From positions 180,495-244,494 of the forward strand of contig QZCP01000268.1 in NCBI GenBank assembly GCA_003956705.1: a DNA stretch of 64,000 nucleotides, written 5' to 3'. The notes beneath the pieces are model-generated. The model did not search any database. It was given only the letters and a program-made list of their open reading frames with translations, and was not told the DNA's origin. Shown piece by piece: positions 1-12,476 of this stretch. Each line of letters begins with the position of its first letter. Position 1 is the stretch's first letter. Source of the DNA: Brevipalpus yothersi (Eukaryota; Arthropoda; Arachnida; Trombidiformes; Tenuipalpidae). The translations under genes and the position numbers were made by a program.

Positions 1-33
<33 letters not shown>
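1..33. repeat. (GA)n microsatellite at window edge
   Basis: A pure GA dinucleotide run opens the window. It probably lies in the intron upstream of the first visible Elk exon, and its left end is cut by the window. Confidence 0.95.
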
Positions 34-36
<3 letters not shown>

Positions 37-546
37 CATGAATGGTCGACAAGTGAGTGATAATCAAATATTATAATGCAATAGGAATATTTGGTCACGA
101 AATACATAGCCCATAACATGAACACTTAGGCAGCTTGGAATATCGTTCATATTCAATCATTTGATTCACCTTTTTGTATACACACCGAGGAATGACCCTA
201 CATGAGGAAAATAAGTTAGAATAAATGATCGAATCACATAGGGAAATACACTAAAAAAGCCCTATTTTCATGTTTCTTTCTTCCTCCGTATTTCTTTTCA
301 TCCCTGTAGTCTTCACCAGTTGAAATCAAATTTTTTCATCATCTAAAATGTGTATCCTTCTAACTTGCTTCATGTTATACTTTACACACACACACACACA
401 TACCACAGCCTACGTATAACGATGAATCCAATTTAAATTGTTTTTTCTCAACATTCTTTCTTCTTTTTTCCACCACCTCCTCCTCCTCCTCAATTTCCAC
501 CTCCACACACTTCATCTCTTCCATGATGTTGTGTATACACTAACAG
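34..546 (+). other. Intron of Elk channel gene (3' part), no exon seen
   Basis: This stretch runs to the acceptor ending in AACAG at 546. It holds a short CA run near 386-402 and a pyrimidine-rich tract (about 440-510) suited to an acceptor. I found no exon encoding the N-terminal cap that KCNH channels carry before the PAS domain, so that exon must be further upstream. Confidence 0.7.
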
Positions 547-814
547 ATAGCAACTTTGTTCTTGGAAATGCTCAAGTACCAAATCTTTATCCGATTGTAT
601 ACTGTTCCGATGGATTCTGTGAGCTTACCGGCTTTCCACGAGCTCATATCATGCAAAAAGGTTGTGCCTGTACATTTCTATTTGGTGAAGAGACAGCTGA
701 TGAGCACAAGAAAAGTATTGAAGAAGCTCTTGAAAACAAAACTGAACTCAAATTGGAAGTATACCTCTACAAGCGTAACGGTAAATATGAAAAGAATTCA
801 CATTCTGTACAAGT

Positions 815-864
<50 letters not shown>

Positions 865-2186
865 ACTGACTTTACCTTTTCAACTTTTAAAAGGGCCTAA
901 AATACTGCTGAAACTTGGACTTTTCATACATGTATGTGTGCAAGGATCGTATACTAAGGATGTGCTTTGACTGGAGAAGAAGAAATAAAATACCAAGAAC
1001 ATGAGGACTTCTGTTTCGCTTTTGATGGTTTTCTCAGCGAAAAGAAAAATATCTTCTGGAAAGAAAGAGGTTTTGAAAGAGAACTTGTCGAAGAGGAAGC
1101 AAAAGAATTGAGTAGAAGATGAAAGAAAGCAATCGATTTGATACAAGATTTGAAGTATTCTCTGGAGAGAGAGAAATGTTTTGCCTATTCGAGCGAAATT
1201 CTTCTTCTAGACTCGACTCTCTTCCATTTTCACCAATAGCATCTCTCGATAACTTCAAAATCTTTCCTCTTAAAAAAATCAATTCTACATCATTCCCTAT
1301 CGTGTTCAAATTTGGTGACAATTCAGACGATAACCTTTTCTCGCTCCATTTAACCATTTAAGCTATATCCTTCTTACCTATACTAAACAGTATTCCCAAT
1401 TCAACTTCCAGACTTATATACACACACTCATATACGAACATTTACAGATGGAATTTTTCTTTTCCAAATTATCTGAATTGCTGAACCAATATCAGGATAT
1501 CAGGATATCTGGTTGAATTCGGGATTCTAGTCTAGTCCAATGGGAAGACATGGCTAATTGCAACCCAAATCCATAGACCAGAGTTTATGGGCCAGAGTTC
1601 CATCCTTTTCTGCCAACAATTTCATGAAAACCCTGAATTGTAGGTTTTATCTCGAACAAAACGGGAAAATAGTTCAATCATGTATTGTGGTTCCATGTAA
1701 CCATGAGAGTAGAGTTGAAATAGGAGAAGTTGAGATGTTCTAATCATCACCATGATGAGAATCTTTATTATCATGATTATTATGATTATGATTATTATTA
1801 TTGTTCATCCTATTGGACAGAGATAATTCCTTCACATTTTTTTCTCCTATTCTCTACTGAATTTCATACTTCAACATCTTCATTTTGTAATAAACTCTCT
1901 TTGCATGTCTCTCTCCCTCCCCCCCCTCTCTCTCTCTCTGAAAAGGATAGATTCATTTTTTATTCTCTTACTAGCGAAAATATCCTGTTAATTGTATCAC
2001 ATCATCCATATATTTTAATCTCATCTCTCTTCACCCTCCAATCTCATATACCTACTTTTTTCATATACTTTTTTTCTTTCCACCATCATCATGCACATGA
2101 TTTCCAATCTTTTGCCTTTAACCATGCACACTAACACCCATGTACACACATGAACATCCATACATTATCAAATCCATTTTCACGAT

Positions 2187-2249
<63 letters not shown>

Positions 2250-3336
2250 CCACTTTTCCATGTTTTATCCTCCAGTCTGATGATGATCCTGATGATGGTT
2301 TCGGATGGAAGCGAATATGAGAGATGATTTCACCATGCAAACATTCTACATTAATGATGAGAGAAAAGGGGATAGGAAAGGCCGATAGAGATGGGGAAGA
2401 GAGAGAGAATACTTTTGGAAGAACTGTGAAATCAGCTATGAAATTGTCCAGGGTGAAAGAGATTATCAGTGATGATTGGACAGAGGAACAGTGATGAGAA
2501 GAATAAAAGGATGAGGCAAGAGGAGAGAAGAGAAGAAATAAACGATCATCCAAGAGGCAATCTTATATGATTTAGAATGATTTTTGAACTTTATAAATTC
2601 AGACAAGACGTCATATTTATCAAGTTAGCGCGATAAAATCTAGTAATTAGAAAACGAAAAAGTATTCCCTTAAAACATCTCTCTTTCCTGTGAATGAACC
2701 CATTTCTTCTCTCCCAAATGTACAGATGTGCAAATAAATGAAGACATTCTCACAATTGCCAGAGAAAGAGAGACAGAAAATTCAGTTTCATGTGTGATAA
2801 CAAATCAAAAATAATAATAATCGTATTTCATTTTTTTTCTTTCTTTTCTCCTTCATTAAGGAACTCCATTCTGGTGCCTATTGGATATTGTGCCCATCAA
2901 AAATGAGAAACATGAAGTGGTTCTTTTTCTTGCTTCCCACAAGGATATCACTTGTAAAATGGATGAAGAACAAGAGGAGGAAAAAGATAAAGCTGACATT
3001 GATCGTGATGAATATGATGATGACGATGATCTGATGAACCATCGTCCTAGACATTCTGTTAGTCATTATCAGAGACGTCGAAGTAGAGCAGTTTTGTATC
3101 AACTATCAGGACATTATCGTCGTAGTGTCAACATGAAATCAAAGCTCAAGCTAAACAATGTAAGTCATGAAATAAGTAAGCAAGGCATGTGCAACAGAAA
3201 GAAAAAAGTCAGCATGATAGTAGTAGTAAGTGACTGAGGCTGATATTACCGAATTTTGATATATTCATATGAGTATCTGCCTCGAGAGAAAGTTTATTGC
3301 ATTTGGAATGCAACAACAACAAAGTTTGCCCTAAAG

Positions 3337-3377
<41 letters not shown>

Positions 3378-3635
3378 GAAAGCAAGTTCCATGAGTTTCA
3401 TGAGTTTCATGAGTTTTATGGTGAAATGGAGATGTATATACACATACATACACATGTATCCAGAACTATTTGAGGTGATAAAAATTTGTGTATGTATAAC
3501 TCACGTTTCTCATGAAATTCTTATTATTGTCGAAAAAGTATTGTTCCGTGTTGCTACATTCCGTTAACCAATAGTTTTGTAAAGTCATTGTTTCTTGTAT
3601 CTGATCGTTTTGTTGTGGGTAAGACAGACAGACAG

Positions 3636-3666
<31 letters not shown>

Positions 3667-5345
3667 GAAACAAAAATTTTTTTGATATGAAAACCCTGAG
3701 AATGAGAAGAAGAAAAACCTGGTATACATAGACGGAAGGTAGTGAAAGTAGAACTCATGTTGACATGAATTCACATGTAAATAAGAGAATACATGAAAAA
3801 GAGTGAAAAGAGGAAAGAGAAAGTGATGGAAAAAGAGAAAAAATGTTTGAATATCGGAAGTGAATATTACTATTAATTTTGATTATATTCATTCATTCTT
3901 GTCACAACCACACACATATATCCATACCATATCCACACCACATCCAGAATATTTTACATTCATCATCCTTACCAGAGTACAAAGCAGCAACAATAAAAAA
4001 GCCACGTTTCATACTTTCACACTATGGCACCTTTAAAACGTGCTGGGATTGGCTAATATTAATAGCAACATTTTATGTAGCCATTGTGGTACCATATAGT
4101 GCATCTTTTCGTGAAAGTGATGATACTCCAGCCACCATCTATACCGATGTTTTCGTTGAGAACATCTTCATTGTTGGTAAGTATATACAAATACTTGTGT
4201 TGGTAGACATGCATACACATGTACATGCATGGAGACAAATTCCTAAACCACTGGACACCAATTATTTGTGAGTCCATTTTGTTTGATTGAATTGCATGGT
4301 CTTGACTCAGTTGGAAAGTCAACAAGCAGTGAATAAATCATGACAGAATTCCGTAAGATTCCAGGGAGAAAGAAAGAAAGAAACAAAGAAAGAAAAAAAG
4401 AAAGAAAGATGGATTGAAAGAGGATGAAAATCGGTGGTTTTCCAAGTGAATGTACGTTTGTTTCAGGAAGGCCACTACTTCATCACAAGATCAAATCTTG
4501 AGTTTGCTTCTTACTTTTTTCTGCTGTCTCTCTATCTCTCTCAGATTGCATCACATAATCAATTCTATAATAGATGAGAAAAGAAGAATGCTCACGAGGA
4601 ATAGAGAAGAAGATGGAGAGACAAAAATTTGATAGAGTATATGGAATCTTCACTCAAATAGATGAAAAGTTTGAATACTCGAAAGAATATTCTCTTCTCT
4701 CTCTCGCTTGAAATGTATGCACATGGTAGACATGTTACTTTTTACATCAACCAAAATGAGCGAACCAATAATCGATCAAGAAAGTGAGCCTCAATCACAC
4801 ACATCGTTCAACCTACACACACAGACAGTCTCTCAATTGTATTACTATTCAGATTATTTTCAACATTCATTCTTGAAGCTAATTCCCCTTAGAATAATAC
4901 ATCTATTCATTCAATTTGTTCCTTATTCTCATTCATTTTCCACTCGACTTTTTGCCTTTTTATTACATCTACTACTAAGCTTTTTCTCTTTTGATTTCTT
5001 CTTCTTCTTCTCTCTCTCTCTACTCCACTTCTTGTTCTTCTTCCTTCCTCATCTTTTAACGTTTCTACTCTTTTCCACTTTATTCCCAATATGATGATTC
5101 AGTCATAACTTTTTCCTTTTGCTTTTCTCACCAATTACGATATGTCTATATACACAAAAACAAATATAAACACACACATTCTTGTGTTTATACGGTTAGC
5201 TACTATGTGTGTGTGAAGAATATTAGTTGAGACTGTTCGCTGTCCAGTTGATACCACAGTATAGTTGCCTAGCATTCGAGTATACATTAGAAAAGCTCAC
5301 TGGAAAGAGATTGTCAACTATGGCTATTGTGGAAGTTAGAGAGGT

Positions 5346-5405
<60 letters not shown>

Positions 5406-6312
5406 AAAATTCCTAGAAGAGAATACGGCTTATGATCTCATATTACCTTAGGTCTATCATGAATTTATCTGAATTCTCGTGACTTTCTTGAAAGACTATC
5501 TTCATTATGTACACAAACGTAGATAATATTAATACTTACACAACTGATGATCATTATGGTGGTCATTGACCATCAATCTGAACAGGAATTGCTCAACCAT
5601 TCTACTAAATCGTACAATATGATATCTAATTTTCACTTTATTACTTTTTTCTTTTTCTACTTCCTCCTTCTTTGATCCTTTACCCAATCATTTTACCCTC
5701 TCTGTCTCTACTTTCTCTGTTTTCATTAGATATTATTCTTAATTTTCGGACCACATTTGTAAATAAGAAAGGCGAAGTAGTAACCAAATCAAAATCAATT
5801 TTCATAAACTATCTTCGAGGATGGTTTTTTTGTGATCTCATAGCAGCTTTACCTTTCGATGTTTTGTACGCAGCCAATCTTTATACAAGGGTGAGTAGTT
5901 TAATAACAACTGGTATATACATACGAACTTTCACTTTCAAAAATTTTTTCCCTCGCTTGTCTATCAGTGGAAATCCAGTGAAATTTCCATCGATATTCTG
6001 CCAATCTAATTTAATTGATTTTTCCACACTCAATGCACATTATTTACACCATGCGAGTTGGAAGGGTTTTGCACACTTGTTTCCAACACTTATGGAAAGC
6101 TTAGGTCGTTGAAAGGGGAAAAGAGAGAGAGAGAGTTAGGCTAACCAGGCAGCAAGAGCATCTATCATTGGATAGTAAACCCTTTCCAGTTGATTATTCT
6201 ACTTTCACCTTGTTTTCATCACTTCCAAACTAATCAGCCAAAGTGTATCTCTGTGTACACATCTTTTTCTTTGCCATGAAAAACTTTCCTTTCTATTCCA
6301 TCTCCTCATCTG

Positions 6313-6358
<46 letters not shown>

Positions 6359-9300
6359 TGCCTCCTCCTCCTCAGATAGTGTCAAACAATCGATCATTCA
6401 TGCATAAGATGCAAATGTAGTCTCAATTCAAGTCGATTGTGATCAATTTTCATCCCAAATCTTTCGTTTACATCACCACTTAGAATCGATGATGTCCATG
6501 CCAGCACAAGAATATTCGAGATTCTATCGCATATTTTATCGGGTTTCCCTATGCTTATCGGGTATAGTGTGAAATAGAATAATTTAGCATCAACATCGAT
6601 CCTCATGTCAAGAATTTCTGACGAATAATCTCGAATATTTATTATTCACACCTTCATCATCCTTATTAATAAAATTCTTCTCAACACTCTTTTGTTTTAT
6701 CTATTTTTTTCCCGATTCTATTCCCTATCTATACACAGAATACTCTTACTCATCTTCTAAAGTTAACTCGTCTCATGAGATTGGCCCGTTTGTATGCCAA
6801 AATGGACCGATACTCACAATACAGCTACGTCATATTAACCCTTTTGATGCTCATGTTTTCCCTGGTTGCTCACTGGTTAGCCTGTATATGGTACGTGATT
6901 GGAGTAGAAGAATTGGAAAGACATGATGAGAAATGGGCTGTTGGTAAGTTTTCCAATCATACACCTCCAATATGATAAAATATCAAATTATTGGGATTCA
7001 TGCTGGCCGTATCTGGGGGGAGATACAGGAAATATAACCTTTCGGAAGATTGATTTATCTGATTGTATTTTCTCTCAATATATTCTGATAACTTTTGAAC
7101 TTTCTTAAACATGCGAGACGACGCCCCATGTGAAGGTGGAAAATCGAGGATGAATGAGAGAAGAATGGAAAGAGAAGATTAATGTTATTACCTTGGAAAA
7201 ACTATACAATAATTGAGATCATCAATTCATCGAGACACTATTATCATTTACATCACTTACCATGATTCGAGCACAATTAGCCAGCCGATGATAAAGCTGA
7301 TTTGCCTTCAGCGGAGGCATTGAAAAAAAAATGCATGATGATGATCAGATGAGAACACAGGAAACCATATCGAACAAGAAGGATGAAGAATTCTGGCGAG
7401 AGAGAAATAAAACTCCATGGAAAAGAATCAAGACAGAATATTGAGTGGGTCATTTTTCGTGATTATTAATGTATTGATTATGTGTGCTCTTTTTCTTGCT
7501 TCCCGCATCATGTACACTGTCTGAACAGGAAGAGAGAGAACATGAGAAAAAGAAAGAAGAAAAAGAGAGAGAGAAAAAGAAAGAGGAAGAGAGAAAAATG
7601 AGCAAATTGGATAGAGAAGACTAACTCTTATTGCATCAATCGATCATACTGAATGGCTCATGATCTCGTCAGTCATTACAAATTTTTAACCAAAACAGTT
7701 CAAAATCTACATTTTGGTAGCATGCTAGCAGCTTTATATATATATATATTCTTTTTTGAAACAATATTCATACCCTTAGAGCTTCACAGCCACAAAATTT
7801 GGTTGGGGTTAGTGGAAGGGAGAGAGAGAAAGAAAAAATGATGGATACATGATAGATTTCAGAGGGGTTCTTTTGGTGAAGGGGAGTTGAGAGATAAGGG
7901 AAAAAATGGATATAGAGATAGATTCGATGGAAGTTATGAAAGTTATCATGCCAGTTTCAAATTTCATTTGGCAAGAAGATTTTGAAACATTTTAGACGAT
8001 ATATATAGATGATTCTTTCAGTCGTATGAACAGAAGAAAGTAGAAATGAATGGAAAAGAATGGCAACGTGACAGAGTTTAGAGTTAATACACAAATCTCG
8101 GATTCACCTATTTATCTTCATCTTTTTGCTACTACTACTTCTTCTTCTTCTTCTTATATTCTCTGTAAAATTATTTGCCTCCGATTCCAATGTGAGCCTG
8201 GGAAACTATAAACTTCATGGCGTTTGGAAGTTCTTATTTTTTTCACAATACCAATGGCAATTCGATCGTCACGGGAAACACATGAAGAAAAAAGGGAATA
8301 AGTCTTTCCTTTTCTCTTTCTCCATTCACAGTTTTTCCAAGTTTCCCAGCAACATAAAGAATTACGACATCAAAATAGAAGGACGACTCTGTAATACCAT
8401 ATGATTAGTGAAAAATGTGAAGCAAAAAAACTGAACAATTCGGATATCTGATACTTTGCATCATTGCCTATGATTTACTCTTAAGAAGTGACAATAAGTC
8501 GTAAAAAGAAGGTTGAGAATAAAGAAAACGAACCAATCAAAATTGTACATTTCAAAAGAATTTTCATGAGGATAGAGCGAAAAAAAGCTGCAGCTTATGT
8601 TTCTATCATAAAAATCGAAACATTCAAATAGGATATGCTCCACTATCAATCAGATTTAATTTTGAATTATTTGAAGACAAAATAGTTTCCCGCAGGAGAT
8701 TTAGGAGCAACCAATTCTTCCGATTTTGATTTCCCTTTCTCTTTTCTCTCTCTCTTCCTTCACCATCTATTCCGTTCTCTATTTAATTTAATTCCGTCAC
8801 AAATCCTTCGCTTTTCTTCTTTCTCTCAATTCCCTTCATTTTGGTCTCTTTCTCTTCTCTCTCTATTCTGTCTACTTGTCTACTTGTAACTTGAACGAAT
8901 ATCGATTTTTTCTTACTTTTTTCTTCTCTCTCTCTTTCTCTCTCTTCAATACTCACAATATATCAACAGGTTGGATTCCCCAGCTTTCACTTCGCCTCGA
9001 TTACGATGTATTCAATTCATCTGACATGTATACAGCATATACAACTGCCCTCTATTTCACTACAAGTAGCCTTACAAGTGTCGGCTTCGGTAATGTAGCC
9101 GCAAATACGAATTTTGAGAAAATATTCTCCGTTTTTTCGATGCTCATTGGCTCACTTATGCATGCTGTTGTATTTGGTAATGTAACAGCAATCATACAGC
9201 GAATGTATGCTCGCAGATCCCAATATCAGACTAAGCTGAGAGATTTGAAAGAATTTTTTCGATTAAATCAAATACCCAAGCAGCTTCGACAACGAATGAC

Positions 9301-11637
9301 AGAATATTTTCAAACCACATGGTCCTTGAACCATGGTATAGATGCAAATGAGGTGAGAATTTTGAGATAAGTGAACAGCATAACGGTGTTCACTTGTCTT
9401 CTCTCTCTCTCCAAGCAAGAGGAAGACAATGTGAATTTCAAATGACTATTCTCTCTGTGTTCATCATGGTTCATGATCATCATTTTATTCCCTCTTTTTT
9501 TCTGTTCACCCAGGTTTTACGAGAATTTCCCGATGAACTTCGTGGTGATGTATCACTACACTTGCATCGAGAAATACTTTCATTACCAATATTTGAAACT
9601 GCACCCCAGGGTTGTTTAAAACTTTTATCACGCCAGATAAAGAGCAATTTTTGTGCTCCAGGCGAATATCTTCTCCACGATGGTGATGCACTTTCTTACA
9701 CCTATCTGGTGTGTAATGGTTCTATGGAAGTGCTCCAAAACTCAATGGTTGTGGCAATACTTGGCAAAGGTGATCTGGTTGGCTGTGATATACCTGCATC
9801 TCTCAATTCGGAGGCACTCATCAAATCAAGCAGTGATGTGAAAGCGTTGACCTATTGTGACCTGAAAAGTATCCATATTAGTGGCCTTTTAGAAGTGCTC
9901 CGATTGTATCCCGAATTTGCGGAAACATTTTGTAATGAGATAGTTCATGATCTTACATTCAATCTTCGGGAAGGCTATGAGAATGAACACGAAGGTCTCC
10001 ATGGCTTGCGTACCGCAAATTCCCTTACACTTCCGTCCATTTCGGAGGATGATGAAAATGATGTGGATGATGAACAAGAGGAAGATGAGGAAGATGAGGC
10101 AACCGATCATGATGATAAAGATCGAGATGATGATGACAGTGGCAGTGGATCACCGCCACCAACAGCAGTTCGTGCACGAGGTCGAAGTGGTAGTGCCGCT
10201 GTTTTAATGCTCAGTGGTACTGGTAATGTTGGCAGATCAGCAATAAAGCGAGATCGATGGGCTGTTGCCCACAGTGGACCTTCAATTGATAGTTCACCAT
10301 TGTTGAGAAAGAATCACCACCATCACCATTCATCAGAGAAGACATCCACAGGTCGTCGACCAGCATTTCGAATGAGTGGCAATTCATCTAGTAAATCTTC
10401 AGAGCGATCAGAGGATCGTGACTCGATTGAGGAGACAAGTAAGGAGGATTCTGATACCGCAAAAGGGGAACCGAATCGATGTGTAATCGAAAAATTGGAT
10501 AACCAAATTGATGGCCTCAGTCAAGAGGTTGCTCGCCTGTCTGGTGATATGAAGCTGTTACTCAGTTTGGTTGAGAAAATTTTCAATGAACGATCAGAAT
10601 CATCATCAGGCAAAGTAGATATTGGAAATGGAATCCATAAAACTGCTTCACTTAATGAATTCCATCGAAGTGGAGTATCGATTATGGATAAAACTGGACA
10701 AAATTCAATCAGAAAAGATGGAAAAAATAATTCTCAAAATGACCTCATATCAGATTGTAACATTGAGATACGATCTGATGATCTGTCCACAGAATGTTCT
10801 GATGGCAAGAGCTGTCGATCAGCATCGCTTGCTAGCTACCAAGAATTTCGTTCAAGTCAATCACAACAAGATTTCACATCGACAACCTCCATACTGGCCA
10901 GTAGTAAGCCGGGAGTACATCAGTACCATCGATTCAGTAATTTTCAGCAACAACAGCCGAAAATATCAAATGGAACACAAACTGATCGTTCTTTGTTAGA
11001 AGAATTACTTTCCAAACTAAATGATTCCGGTTCACCGCCACCCAATTCAGGATATTCATCAAGTTCATCCAATGAAGATAAAGTTCGCTACCTCATGGGT
11101 CTACACGGTAGTAGAACGGAAGATAGCGGAAGTATATCAGATGATTCGGTACTCAAAAATTCTCTCACAATTCAAAGTATGACTTCCTCTCGAGATGTTT
11201 CACCCTACAAAGGTTCAAGAAATAGTTGGAATACCAATTCAGGCCAACAATCCGATATTCAAGCATCCAGTCCACAGCCACCAACTCTGTTCAATCCATG
11301 CATCGTAACCACTGATGTTCGTCAGAATGTTCCATCCGGTGTGCAGGATGCTTCTGTGGTAACTTTGCCCATCTCAGGTCATCCAGCGTCTGTATCATTG
11401 CCATCATCATCAACATATCAAGTCACCTCTTTAAATCCAGCAACTTCAGGCAATATAATCGAAGGTCTTGGGTCATCCAATGTGGCTGGTCGAGTTGAGC
11501 CATCAAAGAGAACAGCTCCAAGTCAATGTGCAATCAATATGGAATTCACAGTCACACAGAATCCAACATCCTCCGAGACATCCACCAATGCCAGCAGTTC
11601 ATCCTCTAGTCGGAGAAAACTTTCAACTGAACTTTGA
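547..11637 (+). CDS. Elk: ELK-type voltage-gated potassium channel (KCNH family), 5' partial
   Basis: Pore-forming subunit of a plasma-membrane voltage-gated K+ channel of the EAG/ERG/ELK family. Exons read as join(547..780, 2861..3159, 3948..4176, 5730..5890, 6739..6943, 8970..9352, 9514..11637); all junctions are GT-AG and in phase, giving 1210 visible residues. In order: PAS domain (GNAQVPNLYPIVYCSDGFCE, then DIVPIKNEK in exon 2), an acidic linker, S1 (about 209-227), S2-S3 (DIILNFRTTF), S4 with K315, R318, R321, R324 and K328, S5, pore with the SVGFGN filter (412-417), S6 with FGNVTAIIQRMY, C-linker, cyclic-nucleotide-binding homology domain (about 540-655), then a long Ser-rich tail with a coiled coil near nt 10490-10590. 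The closest match I recall is KCNH8/Elk rather than EAG or ERG. The GFG filter and the APGEYLL and GKGDLVG motifs fit this. The start codon is missing because the first exon lies upstream. The tail carries an Asp/Glu-rich run and a five-His run. Product is certain; exact ends of the acidic-linker exon are less so. Confidence 0.95.
820..862. repeat. (CT)n microsatellite
   Basis: CT run in the first visible Elk intron, starting about 40 nt downstream of the donor at 781. In the channel pre-mRNA it is a (CU)n tract close to a 5' splice site. Confidence 0.95.
863..2860 (+). other. Elk intron (rest of 781-2860), no gene
   Basis: Intron sequence between the two PAS exons. It contains a long CT array at 2190-2246 and otherwise AT-rich filler. 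Open frames here have no coding character and several simply translate microsatellites. The acceptor is at 2860 (TTAAG). Confidence 0.75.
2190..2246. repeat. (CT)n microsatellite
   Basis: Uninterrupted CT run of about 57 nt in an Elk intron. Confidence 0.95.
3341..3373. repeat. (GA)n microsatellite
   Basis: GA run in the Elk intron 3160-3947. A second short GA tract follows near 3648-3668. Confidence 0.9.
5358..5402. repeat. (GA)n microsatellite
   Basis: GA run inside the Elk intron 4177-5729. The rest of that intron is AT-rich, with a pyrimidine-rich block at about 4960-5060, and holds no recognisable gene. Confidence 0.9.
6319..6354. repeat. (CT)n microsatellite
   Basis: CT run in the Elk intron 5891-6738, which is otherwise without recognisable content. 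Confidence 0.9.
6944..8969 (+). other. Elk intron between S5 and pore exons
   Basis: A 2-kb intron with GTAAGT at 6944 and a strong pyrimidine tract (about 8740-8960) before the acceptor CAACAG. It contains scattered GA-rich filler and a short TA run near 7737-7750. No nested gene was seen. Confidence 0.75.
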
Positions 11638-12476
11638 TTGTTATTCGGTATAATTAGGCGTAAAAAATTGTTTATCAAGAAAACATAACATAATGAGATC
11701 GGAATGATAATAATCAAACCATTTTATCATCGATCGAATCCATAAGATAACAGAATGATAACTGAGAGAACTTGTAACCGATAGTATTGTTATATTTTTC
11801 TTTCTCTCGCATGAAAGATCTCTGTTGTAGAACACCTTCTGAAGATCATGTCACAGAAAGTGACCATGTTGACCAATTGTTTCTATTTTCCACTCCTCAA
11901 CTTCCTTTTAAACTTTTAAACTTTCGATCATCCTTCTGGTCGAAAATCACTCGCAAAATGCACAACTTTATCACGTTATTTACTTTGTTGATACTTAAAT
12001 TTGGAATAATTAAAGAAAAATTTGATCAAGAGAAAGTAACTCATTTGATTGGATGAATTTCCAACTGATATTAATTATCAATTCATAACCTGTATCCATA
12101 GATAATGGGAAAAAATGTACAATGTTTTCAACAAATTCATCAATCGACACTTTTCAGATATCTAGATTCAGTGTCAATTCGAGTACAATTAAGTACAGCT
12201 CATCAGGGATCACGAATTGGAGGGCCAAAAAGACCACTGATTAGGAATTTGAACATGATTCAAAAAAGGGAATCAGAAAAAACAAATTTGAAAAAAGATC
12301 ACACGATTATTGGATTCCATGATGTTTCGTTAAATTCGATAATGGAAAGCAACGAGGGCTTACCTATTTCACAGACTATAAATAACTATTCTTTCGATAA
12401 AACTCTGGAAGATGAGGTTCAAATATCAAACTTGTAGATTCTGAGAGAAAGAGATCAAATTTCATTAATTGTATGA
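11638..12476. other. Intergenic space between convergent Elk and DBF4
   Basis: The 3' flanks of two convergent genes. I saw no clear AATAAA just after the Elk stop. The only open frame of note is the doubtful one at 12105-12437, listed separately. Confidence 0.6.
12105..12437 (+). CDS. Small ORF of unknown status, 110 codons
   Basis: ATG-started open frame lying between the 3' ends of Elk and DBF4. The predicted product is basic in its first two thirds, acidic at the end, with no signal peptide, membrane segment or motif I recognise. A possible acceptor (TCCATAG) sits just before the ATG, so it might be a distal exon of the channel gene or part of its 3' UTR. Codon use is not clearly different from random AT-rich sequence. 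I do not assign a function and think a chance ORF is the more likely explanation. Confidence 0.2.
   Translation: MGKNVQCFQQIHQSTLFRYLDSVSIRVQLSTAHQGSRIGGPKRPLIRNLNMIQKRESEKTNLKKDHTIIGFHDVSLNSIMESNEGLPISQTINNYSFDKTLEDEVQISNL

Noticed and set aside
438..869. Open frame starting upstream of the PAS exon and running through the CT array (ending in Ser-Leu repeats)
   Set aside because: Only 547-780 is exon. The upstream part is intron pyrimidine tract and the Ser-Leu end is translated microsatellite past a good donor at 781.
2131..2553. Minus-strand frame with a long Arg-Glu repeat
   Set aside because: Translated GA/CT microsatellite inside an Elk intron. The same reasoning applies to similar Ser-Leu or Arg-Glu frames at 5227-5451, 22065-22543, 24228-24644, 25743-25937, 28160-28534, 31869-32207, 32351-33122, 35987-36635, 37609-38296 and 57645-57914.
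3341..3668. GA and GAAA tracts as a possible CRISPR-like or satellite array
   Set aside because: Simple microsatellite runs with no unique spacers of constant size. The same holds for all GA/CT arrays in the window.
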